From an uncultured Lachnospiraceae bacterium (GTDB lineage Bacteria; Bacillota; Clostridia; Lachnospirales; Lachnospiraceae), in the NCBI GenBank assembly GCA_910578405.1, contig CAJTQO010000060.1:1-13707 (forward strand): DNA of 13,707 nt. Reading direction: 5' to 3'. The first letter of the stretch is position 1, and each line of letters begins with the position of its first letter. The notes under the pieces were generated by a model, which was not told where the DNA came from, did no database searches, and saw only the letters and a program-made list of their open reading frames with translations. This document shows positions 1 to 7,004 of this stretch, in pieces. A program made the position numbers and the translations under genes.

Positions 1-139
1 AAAGTGGAGCGTGCAGATTGGGGGAATGAATATTCAAACACGCTCTAGAGAGCGTTTGAAAATTGCTTTCCTGCAGATATACATTACAATATAAATCATG
101 TCTTTCTATATGAAACGGTCTAGATAAAAATGAAATGAA
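1..139. other. Left-edge intergenic or gene-end sequence, no recognised gene
   Basis: No gene can be supported here. One plus-strand frame (from base 2) stays open from the window edge to a TAA at 92-94, about 30 codons, so the tail of a rightward gene entering from the left is possible. The residues match nothing I recognise, and 30 open codons can occur by chance. The stretch also contains the near-palindrome listed separately. Confidence 0.3.
33..60. repeat. Near-palindromic inverted repeat
   Basis: TTCAAA is followed by CA, then CGCTCT, a short centre, AGAGCG and TTTGAA. This gives two 6-bp stems separated by a two-base bulge on one side. No T-run follows on either strand, so it does not look like a normal intrinsic terminator. 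It could be a dispersed palindromic repeat, the end of a mobile-element remnant, or a protein-binding site. Only the symmetry itself is seen. Confidence 0.5.
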
Positions 140-186
140 AAAATAAAAATGCTGTAAACCCTATAAATTTAAGGTTTCCAGCATTT
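140..186 (-). terminator. Intrinsic terminator of the tRNA-Glu gene
   Basis: Read leftward, the arms AATGCTGGAAACC and GGTTTACAGCATT form a 13-bp stem with one mismatch. The A/T-only loop can pair a little further, and a T-rich tail (TTTTATTTTTTC) follows. It begins about 30 bases after the tRNA 3' end, which fits termination of a single-tRNA transcript. Confidence 0.75.
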
Positions 187-214
187 TCTCGGGTTGGGCT
201 GTTTTCACAGTCAA

Positions 215-286
215 CAGCTCGTAGGGGAATCGAACCCCTGTTTCCGCCGTGAGAGGGCGGCGTCTTGACCGCTTGACCAACGAGCC
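215..286 (-). tRNA. tRNA-Glu (anticodon CUC)
   Basis: The 72-nt sequence folds into a complete cloverleaf. It has a 7-bp acceptor stem, a D stem GTC/GAC, an anticodon stem CCGCC/GGCGG with loop CTCTCAC (anticodon CUC, reading GAG), and a T stem AGGGG/CCCCT with loop TTCGATT. The body matches the usual bacterial tRNA-Glu consensus. The acceptor closes with a G1-U72 wobble rather than a Watson-Crick pair, the discriminator is G73, and CCA is not encoded, so it must be added after transcription. CUC is usually the secondary glutamate isoacceptor beside UUC. The gene has its own promoter on the right and terminator on the left, so it is probably a stand-alone transcript. Confidence 0.97.
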
Positions 287-321
287 ATCTCTATACTTAT
301 ATGTCTCTCACCGACTTCTTT

Positions 322-380
322 ATTTTATTACAAAAAGTGAAATAATGCAAGCCTTTTTTTATTTTTCTTCAAATTTTTTT
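322..380 (-). promoter_or_regulatory. Promoter of tRNA-Glu with A-tract upstream element
   Basis: Leftward reading gives -35 TTGCAT (345-350), a 17-bp spacer and -10 TAAAAT (322-327). This places the start near base 315, about 29 nt before the mature tRNA 5' end. Directly upstream of the -35, 351-380 is almost pure A/T with phased A runs on the transcribed strand, like the UP elements of strong stable-RNA promoters. Box identity and spacing are seen; the UP function is inferred. Confidence 0.75.
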
Positions 381-409
381 ACGGCAACAGCATAAAAAGG
401 AATTACTAC

Positions 410-452
410 AAAAAAGCGTACAGAACTATCTTACTGCACCATACGCTTTTTT
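410..452 (-). terminator. Intrinsic terminator (symmetrical) after the CheY-like gene
   Basis: AAAAAAGCGTA (410-420) and TACGCTTTTTT (442-452) form a perfect 11-bp stem around a 21-nt loop. The A run on one side and T run on the other let it act in either direction. On the minus strand it lies about 120 nt beyond the CheY-like stop codon and closes the signalling operon. It also insulates the tRNA promoter at 322-350. Confidence 0.85.
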
Positions 453-575
453 GCTCCCTATTGGCAAACGGAAGGCGCCTCTAACCCAAAACGCGCGCTC
501 CTGCGCCATCCACGTCCCTTTCTTTCTCATCCGCACCATCCAAAATGCGCTGCATCTTTACACATTATGAAAACC
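453..575. other. 3' untranslated stretch between the CheY-like gene and its terminator
   Basis: No open frame or RNA gene was recognised. A weak GGCGC/GCGCC pairing with a long intervening loop is present near 476-510. It is too loose to call as a structure. Confidence 0.4.
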
Positions 576-944
576 CTACAGCTTCTTACTTAACACATAA
601 TTCAGCGAATCCACTACCTGTTCCGGCTCAAAAGGCTTGGCAATAAAATCATCCGCCCCTTCCTTGATAGCCGTTACCATCTTCTCTTTCTGTCCGGCTG
701 CCGTAACCATAATAACTTTCGCATTATCGTCTTCCTTTTTAATGCAAATCAAAGCCTCCAGCCCGTTCATAACCGGCATAGTAATATCCATCGTGACGGC
801 GTCCGGCTTCAGCTCCCGATACATTAACACCCCTTCTTCCCCGTTGGCCGCTTCCCCGACAATCTCATATCCTGCATCCGTCAGCACCTGTCTCAGCATC
901 CTACGGGACGTCCTTGAATCATCTACAATTAATATTCTTGCCAT
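576..944 (-). CDS. CheY-like single-domain response regulator
   Basis: This 122-residue protein is a bare receiver domain with no output domain. The receiver landmarks are all present: the acidic pair D8-D9 after strand 1, the phospho-acceptor D53 in the TMDITMP stretch, T81 in the MVTAAG switch strand, and K103 in AKPF. In this family a histidine kinase phosphorylates the aspartate and the change of face is read by a partner such as FliM. Here the partner is unknown, as no kinase or flagellar gene is visible. The ATG at 944 is preferred over an in-frame upstream start at 968 because a perfect AGGAGG lies 8 nt before it and the family's usual N-terminus begins there. It follows the CheX-like gene by 32 nt, so it is probably co-transcribed, and that protein may dephosphorylate it. 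Confidence 0.93.
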   Translation of the reverse strand: MARILIVDDSRTSRRMLRQVLTDAGYEIVGEAANGEEGVLMYRELKPDAVTMDITMPVMNGLEALICIKKEDDNAKVIMVTAAGQKEKMVTAIKEGADDFIAKPFEPEQVVDSLNYVLSKKL

Positions 945-952
945 AATCCTAT

Positions 953-958
953 CCTCCT
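953..958 (-). promoter_or_regulatory. Ribosome binding site that sets the CheY-like start
   Basis: AGGAGG, 8 nt before the ATG at 944. It supports that start over the longer frame opening at 968, which would place this site inside the coding region. Confidence 0.85.
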
Positions 959-976
959 GCTCTCCCACATATTATG

Positions 977-1867
977 CTATGCCTCAATCGTAATACCGGT
1001 ATCCGTTGCAATCACAATCCTGACTTTACGGCCCAGTACATAAACCGGTACAATCAGCGCCTCTTCTGCCGCCTTTACACGCCCACCCTGATAAAATGTA
1101 GGAGGAATCATATCCACCTGCACATTCCGCAGGCTCAGCTCAGATGCATACAGCCCGTTTACGCAATTGATAAACTCGCAAACCGAATCAAAAGCAAACA
1201 AATCCATTGCCCCGAATTCCTCTTTGCCAAACGTCTCCGCTATGGTAAGCAGGTTATTTCCTTCCCCTGCCAGACCAAGCAAAATGGAATGCTCTCCTTC
1301 CACCTGCTGCATGGCAAGGTTTTCAAACTCCAGGCTGTCCGCCTCATACGAAGTATCCAGGGATACCTCATGGTCAATCAACCGCATCATGGTACGAATC
1401 ATCACACCCACCAAACCCATAGAAAGCGGTTTGGAACTTCTGACATACAATGGAATCATACGATCCACATCGCCGCTTTTAAAGTCTTCCATATCGGTAT
1501 TGGTAAAGCCATTGACCTGCTGATACAGATCCATCGCCGCCTCTACCTGCGCCATTGTCATAATCTCAAGTTCCGTCGCTGCCTGGACAAAACACAAGTA
1601 CGGATTCCCCTGCAGTTTCAGCAAACGCACGACCTGACTCTCCGTCAGATATCCCATTTCCACTGCAATGTCGCCAAACCGCTTATCTTCCCGCGCCTGC
1701 TTTCTATTGATTTTATCCGCCTGTTCCTGCGTCAACAGCTCCTCGCTCACGGCAATCAGCCCCAACCTGACTCTGGTCTTCTTCTGGGCGCTTTGTATCG
1801 CTTCCAATTGCTCGGAAGTTAATAACTTTTGTTCTAAGAGAAATCTACCAAAAATCTGATTAAACAT
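977..1867 (-). CDS. CheX-like phosphatase with MshEN-like N-terminal repeats
   Basis: The 296-residue protein has two parts. Residues about 6-86 hold three tandem copies of a motif resembling (R)(L/F)Gxx(hydrophobic)xxxG(L/Y)LTxxQ...Q, at about 6-28, 34-57 and 63-86. This is similar to the MshEN/GspE N-terminal domain that can bind c-di-GMP. Residues about 130-296 resemble the CheX/CheC phosphatase family and carry the ExxN signature (E231, N234) in FINCVNG, which in CheX contacts phospho-CheY. The likely role is dephosphorylation of the adjacent CheY-like protein, possibly gated by a ligand of the N-terminal region; that gating is inference. The ATG at 1867 is chosen over the frame opening at 1897 because GGTGGAGG stands just before it. 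There are no membrane segments. The gene starts 45 nt after polC but has its own promoter. Confidence 0.8.
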   Translation of the reverse strand: MFNQIFGRFLLEQKLLTSEQLEAIQSAQKKTRVRLGLIAVSEELLTQEQADKINRKQAREDKRFGDIAVEMGYLTESQVVRLLKLQGNPYLCFVQAATELEIMTMAQVEAAMDLYQQVNGFTNTDMEDFKSGDVDRMIPLYVRSSKPLSMGLVGVMIRTMMRLIDHEVSLDTSYEADSLEFENLAMQQVEGEHSILLGLAGEGNNLLTIAETFGKEEFGAMDLFAFDSVCEFINCVNGLYASELSLRNVQVDMIPPTFYQGGRVKAAEEALIVPVYVLGRKVRIVIATDTGITIEA

Positions 1868-1873
1868 ATGTAC

Positions 1874-1881
1874 CCTCCACC
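1874..1881 (-). promoter_or_regulatory. Ribosome binding site that sets the CheX-like start
   Basis: GGTGGAGG ends 6 nt before the ATG at 1867. It rules out the longer frame beginning at 1897, which also lies at or upstream of the predicted transcript start. Confidence 0.8.
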
Positions 1882-1900
1882 TTAAAAAAGAATCCATTAT

Positions 1901-1929
1901 ATTATACTATATTTACGACACAAAATCAA
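1901..1929 (-). promoter_or_regulatory. Internal promoter at the polC tail for the CheX/CheY-like pair
   Basis: -35 TTGATT (1924-1929), a 17-bp spacer and a perfect -10 TATAAT (1901-1906). The -35 lies within the last six codons of polC. A start near 1894 would give a leader of about 27 nt containing the GGTGGAGG site. A second overlapping TATAAT sits 5 bp further downstream. No terminator separates polC from this promoter, so read-through from polC is also possible. Confidence 0.7.
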
Positions 1930-4900
1930 ATAAACTTATCTGATTTGACTCAGGTAAATTTCCGAGCAGATTCAGCGACGCCATAAGATCCACAATAGTC
2001 TTGGATACTTTGGCTCTCTCCCGGAAATCATCCTTGGACAGAAACGGGCCTTCCTTTGCCGCTTCCACAATGGAATCCGCCGCCTTATCCCCCAGCCCAT
2101 CGATACTGCTAAGGGATGGCATCAGCTTCCCGTCCACAATCTGAAACAGCCTTGACTGGGCGGAAAAAATATCAATCGGCACAAATGCAAACCCTCGGGC
2201 ATACATCTCCTGCACCAGTTTCATGTCCCGGTAGGAATCCTGTTCCTTTTTGGAAAGTGTGTCCATCCGTTGTTTATAGTCTGCCATCACCTTTTCCAGA
2301 TGCTCCCTGCCCTGGCACATCAGCTCATAAGAAAACGCCGAAGCGCGGATGCTGAAAAAAGCGGCGTAAAAAGCCAACGGATAATTAATCTTACAATAAG
2401 CAATCCTCCATGCCATCATTACGTAAGCCGCCGCATGAGCTTTAGGGAACATATACTTTATCTTCTTGCACGACCAGATATACCAGTCCGGCACATTGGC
2501 CGCCAGCATGGCCTCTTCCATCTCCGGCTTTAGCCCTTTCCCTTTCCTGACGCTCTCCATAATCGTGAAAGCCAAAGAGCTTTCCACCCCCATGCCAATC
2601 AAGTACACCATAATATCGTCCCTTGTGCAGATAGCCGTGGAAATGGTGGCCTTCCCTTCCTGTATCAATGTTTGCGCATTCCCCAGCCACACATCCGTCC
2701 CATGGGCCAGCCCGGCAATACGCACCAAATCGGAAAAAGCCTGTGGTTTTGTGTCAATAAGCATCTGCATGGCAAATTCCGTGCCAAATTCCGGAATGCC
2801 CAGCGCCCCCAGCTTACAGCCGCCAATCTCATCCGGCGTAATGCCCAGCGCTTGCGTATGCATAAACAATGACATAACCTGTTTGTCATCCAAAGGGATT
2901 TTCACCGGGTCTATCCCTGTCAAATCCTGCAGCATACGAATCATGGTCGGATCATCGTGGCCAAGAATATCCAGCTTTAACAAATTGTGGTCAATGGAAT
3001 GATAGTCAAAATGTGTGGTGACAATATCCGTCGTCATATCATTGGCCGGATGCTGCACTGGCGTAAAAGAATTGATATCCTCTCCCAACGGCAGCACAAT
3101 AATCCCTCCTGGGTGCTGTCCTGTGCTGCGCCTTATCCCCGTACAGCCCGTTACAATCCGGTTAATTTCACAGGTTCGCTTATGCTTCCCTCTTTCCTCA
3201 TAATACCTCTTCACATAGCCAAATGCTGTTTTATCCGCCAAGGTGCCAATCGTTCCTGCCCGGTACGTCTGGCCGGAGCCAAAGATTACTTCCGTATATT
3301 TATGCGCTTTGCTCTGATACTCCCCGGAAAAATTCAGGTCAATATCCGGTTCTTTATCCCCTTTGAATCCTAAAAATGTCTCAAACGGAATGTCAAACCC
3401 ATCTTTCTTTAAAGGCGCTCCACAAACCGGACACAATTTATCCGGCATATCACAGCCCGCCCGCCCTGCATACGTTTTTACATCTTCTGAGTCAAAATCA
3501 CTGTAATGGCATTCACTGCAATAATAATGAGGGCTTAGCGGGTTTACTTCCGTAATCCCGGCCATTGTGGCTACAAAAGAAGAACCTACGGAACCCCTGG
3601 AGCCTACCAGGTAGCCGTCCTCCACCGATTTCCACACCAGCTTCTGGGCAATAATGTACATCACGGCAAAGCCGTTCGTGATAATTGAATCAAGTTCCCT
3701 CTTTAAACGCGCCTCCACAATCTCCGGCAGCTTTTCCCCGTATATCTCATGTGCCTTATTATAACAAATATCCGTCAATGTTTTATCACTGTCCGGAATA
3801 ACCGGAGCGCATTTATCCGGGCGCACCGGAGCCATGGTTTCCACCATATCCGCAATCCGGTTGGTATTGACGATAACCACTTCCTCCGCCTTGTCACTGC
3901 CAAGATAAGCAAACTCCTCCAGCATTTCCTCCGTAGTGCGCAAATAAAGCGGCGCCTGATCATCCGCATCCGCAAAGCCCTTTCCCGCCATAATAATCCT
4001 CCGGTACACCTCGTCCTCCGGGTCCAGAAAATGCACATCACAGGTAGCCACCACCGGCTTGTGAAACTGTTCCCCTAACTCCACAATTTTCCGGTTCAAA
4101 TTTTCAATGTCCTTTGCGGAATTCACATTTGTTATTTTTTCCGATGCAATCATAAATTTATTGTTGCCTGTCGGCTGGATTTCCAGATAATCATAAAAAT
4201 TCACCAGTCTGGCAATTTCCGCATCCGGCTTCCCGTCCAACAACGCCCGGTACAGTTCCCCCGCCTCACAGGCGCTTCCCAGAATCAGCCCTTCCCGATA
4301 CTTCATCAATAAACTCTTAGGCACCCTGGGCCGCTTACTGTAATAGGCCAGATGGGACTCGGAAACCAAACGGTATAAATTTACTCTCCCTGTATCGTTC
4401 TTAGCCAAAAGGATGGCGTGATAAGACGGCAGTTTCTTTACAATATTAGGGTTAGAATCCCCAAGCGCGTTCACCTTTGTCAAGGTATCCACTTCCCGCT
4501 CCTTTAAGATAGAGATAAACTTCACAAAAATCTCTGCCGTAGCCTCCGCATCGTCCACGGCTCTGTGATGGTTCTCCAAAGAAACGCCCATCGTTTTTGC
4601 CACTGCATCCAAAGTATGCTTTGCCTGACTTGGCAAAAGCGCCCGGGCAATCCCTACCGTGTCCACATATGTATATTCCCTCTCTATCCCTAACCTGGCG
4701 GCATTCTCCATAATAAAACCCATATCAAAGTTAGCATTGTGCGCCACCAATACCGCCTCTTTGCAAAAGGCAAAAAATTCCGGCAAAACCGTTTCTATTT
4801 TCTTGGCTCCCAACACCATATCATCATTGATTCCTGTCAATTTCTCTATTTCAAAAGGAATCGGCGTTTCCGGATTCACAAAAGCAGAAAAGCGTTCCGT

Positions 4901-6934
4901 TATCTCCCCGGCTTCCACTTTTACTGCCCCAATCTCAATAATACGGTTATTGACCGGTGAAAAACCAGTAGTTTCAATGTCAAACACTACAAAAGCATCG
5001 TTAAAATCCTGGCCTTTGTCCCCGGTCACAATCTCTTTTAAGTCATCGACCAGATAAGCCTCCATACCGTAAATCACTTTGAAAAAGTCCTGTTTATCCG
5101 GCGCAGCCTCTCCAGCCTCCTTGCGTTTCCCTTTTTCCGCCTTCCACAAATCTTCCCATACATGGTTCGCATCCGGAAAAGCCTGCACCACGCCATGGTC
5201 GGTAATGGCAATTGCCGGATGGCCCCATTTATAGGCGCGCTTTACAATGTCCTTTGCTTCCGACACCCCGTCCATATCGCTCATTTTCGTATGGCAGTGC
5301 AGCTCCACCCGCTTACGCACACTATTGTCGGAACGGGAAGAAGTGAAATCCGGTATTTTTTTCACTCCTGCAATGGAGCCGATTGTCAGTTCATTGTCAA
5401 ACTTATCAATCACAGCCAACCCTTTAATTTTCACAAAAGCGCCTTTAAAAAGCCCCTGTCCGATTTCCTCCACCTGGTCATTGGCTGCAAAAATTTTAAA
5501 AGTGAGCGTATCGGTATAGTCCGTAATGTCAAAAAAGAGAATTGTCTTTTCATTGCGTATCTCCCGCTTGTCTGTATTGATAATCTTCCCCCGGATTACC
5601 ACCTCACCCATCTCACCGATAATATCTTCTATGTTCATCGCAGGTTCATCAAAATCACGGCCATACACCACATCCGGATTGTCCGAACGCTTCACCGCCC
5701 GTTTAAACTCCCCGCGGTCAGAGCCGCGTCCGGAGCGGAAACCTCCGCGGCCCCCGGAATCATTCTGTTTCCGCGCGCCGCCCTTTTTCACGGTCCGGCC
5801 ATAGGCCCCGTTTTCTCCGTTTCCCTTTGGTTGGCTGTATGTCCCATCCAGCCTTTCCATGCCTGAGCCTGCATACACACCGGGCTTTCCTTCCTCCCCC
5901 AACTGTCCATGCGCTTCTAAGCCAAAAGCCTCTCCAGGCTGAGCATAAACTCCAGTTTCACCGCAGGCCCCTGTCTGGCCATAACCGCCACCTTCACCAT
6001 ATGCGCCTGTCTGGCCATAACTGCCAGTTTCACCATACGCGTCCGCCTGGATATAGCCGCCATTCCCACGGTATGCGCCTGTCTGAGCATAACCGCCATT
6101 CCCACGGTATGCGCCTATCTGAGCATAACCGCCATTTTCATGGTATGCGCCTGTCCGGGTATAGCCGCCATTTTCACCGTATGCGTCTGCCTGAGCATAA
6201 CCGCCAGCCTCACGGTATGCGCCTGCATGGGCATAACCGCTCTCATTGTAAACTCCAGACTCTGCATAGCCGCCGTTTTGACCATACCCCCCTGGCTGCG
6301 CATACCGGCCCGGCTGCCCTTCTTCCTCTGCATAACCGCCCATGGAACCGCCAGCCGCCCTGGCGCTGATTTCCGCCACCTGTCTGGCAATCCGCAGTTC
6401 ATCTTCTTCCCGGCGTCTCCCCGCCTTACTTTCTTTATAACCGACTCCGATATCCACACAGAAACCAAACCGTTCGTTATAAATTTTATCCAGAATCCTC
6501 ACCAGCTCCTCCGCCTTGCTCCTGGCCGGAACCGAATCCTCTATGGTAAGCAGCAGTTTATTCTCCTCCGGGTATGTGACGTCCGCATTCTTAAATACAT
6601 TATATTCCACAGGGCTGTATTCCCTAAGCTCCAGCAAAATGCTGTCCCTGTATGCATCCATAAACTTTTGCGGGTTATATTGGGCGGAAAGATGATACTT
6701 CTCATATAACTTAATCACCATAGGAAAAGTAGGAAACAATTGTTTCTTAATGGTTTCCTCTGCCTTAAAAATATACTCTTTTTCAATCAGCCTGCCGCTC
6801 ACAATGTAAACACGCAGAAAATCTCTCCGCTTCGTGGAAGCAACCCGCTCCACCTCTACTTGTGCAAATAAATCCTTTGCCTTGCCTTCCAAGGTAAGCG
6901 AAGGAAATACATCAAAAAATTTTTTCATAGACAA
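1913..6934 (-). CDS. polC: DNA polymerase III alpha subunit, PolC type
   Basis: Replicative polymerase of Gram-positive bacteria with built-in 3'-5' proofreading. Domains in order, numbered from the TTG: N-terminal domains 1-190; low-complexity insert about 195-415; OB fold 435-530; first half of PHP (HCH at 546-548, TDH at 578-580); DEDDh exonuclease (D652, E654, D737, H790, D795) inserted in PHP; second PHP half (CDVH about 965-968); polymerase core with GSRGSVGSS at 1111-1119, zinc cysteines C1139, C1142, C1168, C1171, and catalytic D1197, D1199 and probably D1322; C-terminal clamp-binding QISLF at 1665-1669. At 1673 residues it exceeds the usual 1430-1530, and the excess is the insert. 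The TTG at 6934 has AAGGA 10 nt upstream; an ATG at 6928, two codons in, is a real alternative. It lies 70 bp downstream of ispG with no terminator between. Confidence 0.97.
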   Translation of the reverse strand: MSMKKFFDVFPSLTLEGKAKDLFAQVEVERVASTKRRDFLRVYIVSGRLIEKEYIFKAEETIKKQLFPTFPMVIKLYEKYHLSAQYNPQKFMDAYRDSILLELREYSPVEYNVFKNADVTYPEENKLLLTIEDSVPARSKAEELVRILDKIYNERFGFCVDIGVGYKESKAGRRREEDELRIARQVAEISARAAGGSMGGYAEEEGQPGRYAQPGGYGQNGGYAESGVYNESGYAHAGAYREAGGYAQADAYGENGGYTRTGAYHENGGYAQIGAYRGNGGYAQTGAYRGNGGYIQADAYGETGSYGQTGAYGEGGGYGQTGACGETGVYAQPGEAFGLEAHGQLGEEGKPGVYAGSGMERLDGTYSQPKGNGENGAYGRTVKKGGARKQNDSGGRGGFRSGRGSDRGEFKRAVKRSDNPDVVYGRDFDEPAMNIEDIIGEMGEVVIRGKIINTDKREIRNEKTILFFDITDYTDTLTFKIFAANDQVEEIGQGLFKGAFVKIKGLAVIDKFDNELTIGSIAGVKKIPDFTSSRSDNSVRKRVELHCHTKMSDMDGVSEAKDIVKRAYKWGHPAIAITDHGVVQAFPDANHVWEDLWKAEKGKRKEAGEAAPDKQDFFKVIYGMEAYLVDDLKEIVTGDKGQDFNDAFVVFDIETTGFSPVNNRIIEIGAVKVEAGEITERFSAFVNPETPIPFEIEKLTGINDDMVLGAKKIETVLPEFFAFCKEAVLVAHNANFDMGFIMENAARLGIEREYTYVDTVGIARALLPSQAKHTLDAVAKTMGVSLENHHRAVDDAEATAEIFVKFISILKEREVDTLTKVNALGDSNPNIVKKLPSYHAILLAKNDTGRVNLYRLVSESHLAYYSKRPRVPKSLLMKYREGLILGSACEAGELYRALLDGKPDAEIARLVNFYDYLEIQPTGNNKFMIASEKITNVNSAKDIENLNRKIVELGEQFHKPVVATCDVHFLDPEDEVYRRIIMAGKGFADADDQAPLYLRTTEEMLEEFAYLGSDKAEEVVIVNTNRIADMVETMAPVRPDKCAPVIPDSDKTLTDICYNKAHEIYGEKLPEIVEARLKRELDSIITNGFAVMYIIAQKLVWKSVEDGYLVGSRGSVGSSFVATMAGITEVNPLSPHYYCSECHYSDFDSEDVKTYAGRAGCDMPDKLCPVCGAPLKKDGFDIPFETFLGFKGDKEPDIDLNFSGEYQSKAHKYTEVIFGSGQTYRAGTIGTLADKTAFGYVKRYYEERGKHKRTCEINRIVTGCTGIRRSTGQHPGGIIVLPLGEDINSFTPVQHPANDMTTDIVTTHFDYHSIDHNLLKLDILGHDDPTMIRMLQDLTGIDPVKIPLDDKQVMSLFMHTQALGITPDEIGGCKLGALGIPEFGTEFAMQMLIDTKPQAFSDLVRIAGLAHGTDVWLGNAQTLIQEGKATISTAICTRDDIMVYLIGMGVESSLAFTIMESVRKGKGLKPEMEEAMLAANVPDWYIWSCKKIKYMFPKAHAAAYVMMAWRIAYCKINYPLAFYAAFFSIRASAFSYELMCQGREHLEKVMADYKQRMDTLSKKEQDSYRDMKLVQEMYARGFAFVPIDIFSAQSRLFQIVDGKLMPSLSSIDGLGDKAADSIVEAAKEGPFLSKDDFRERAKVSKTIVDLMASLNLLGNLPESNQISLFDFVS
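5711..5782 (-). other. Arg/Gly-rich (RGG-like) tract encoded within polC
   Basis: Residues about 385-408 of PolC are dominated by Gly, Arg and Ser, including GGRGGFRSGRG. They follow the Gly/Tyr repeat and precede the OB fold. RGG-like tracts bind nucleic acid weakly in many proteins; that role here is inferred from composition alone. The tract carries net positive charge, whereas the preceding repeat is mildly acidic to neutral. Confidence 0.7.
5933..6241 (-). repeat. 36-bp in-frame tandem repeat within polC
   Basis: Eight units of 12 codons (the last truncated) encode variants of GGYAQTGAYRGN at PolC residues 232-243, 244-255, 256-267, 268-279, 280-291, 292-303, 304-315 and 316-327, with a partial unit at 328-334. 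A shorter, more diverged copy precedes them (221-231). Gly at positions 1-2, Tyr at 3 and 9, and a Gln/Asn/Glu-rich remainder are conserved. DNA copies differ mostly by substitution, so the frame is kept. Neighbouring units such as 268-279 and 280-291 are nearly identical, which suggests recent duplication. Confidence 0.92.
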
Positions 6935-7004
6935 GCAAACCTATTCCTTCCCTCCCCTTCTCCCGCTAAATGTCCTTTGATTCTGTCCGGGCGCTCCCTC
7001 TTTA

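Noticed and set aside
974..1822. 282-residue plus-strand open frame opposite the CheX-like gene
   Set aside because: The composition (His/Arg/Gln-rich) is that of an antisense shadow. The minus-strand gene has motifs, a ribosome site and a promoter.
5162..5866. 234-residue plus-strand open frame opposite polC
   Set aside because: It is antisense to the OB and PHP regions of PolC, with no ribosome site and no recognisable domain.
5933..6241. Possible CRISPR array because the repeat period is 36 bp
   Set aside because: The units abut with no spacers, diverge from one another, and remain in the polC reading frame.
5827..6369. 180-residue plus-strand open frame rich in His, Arg and Ser
   Set aside because: It is the antisense image of the polC 36-bp repeat. 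The repeat's periodicity keeps the opposite strand open, and there is no ribosome site or recognisable family.
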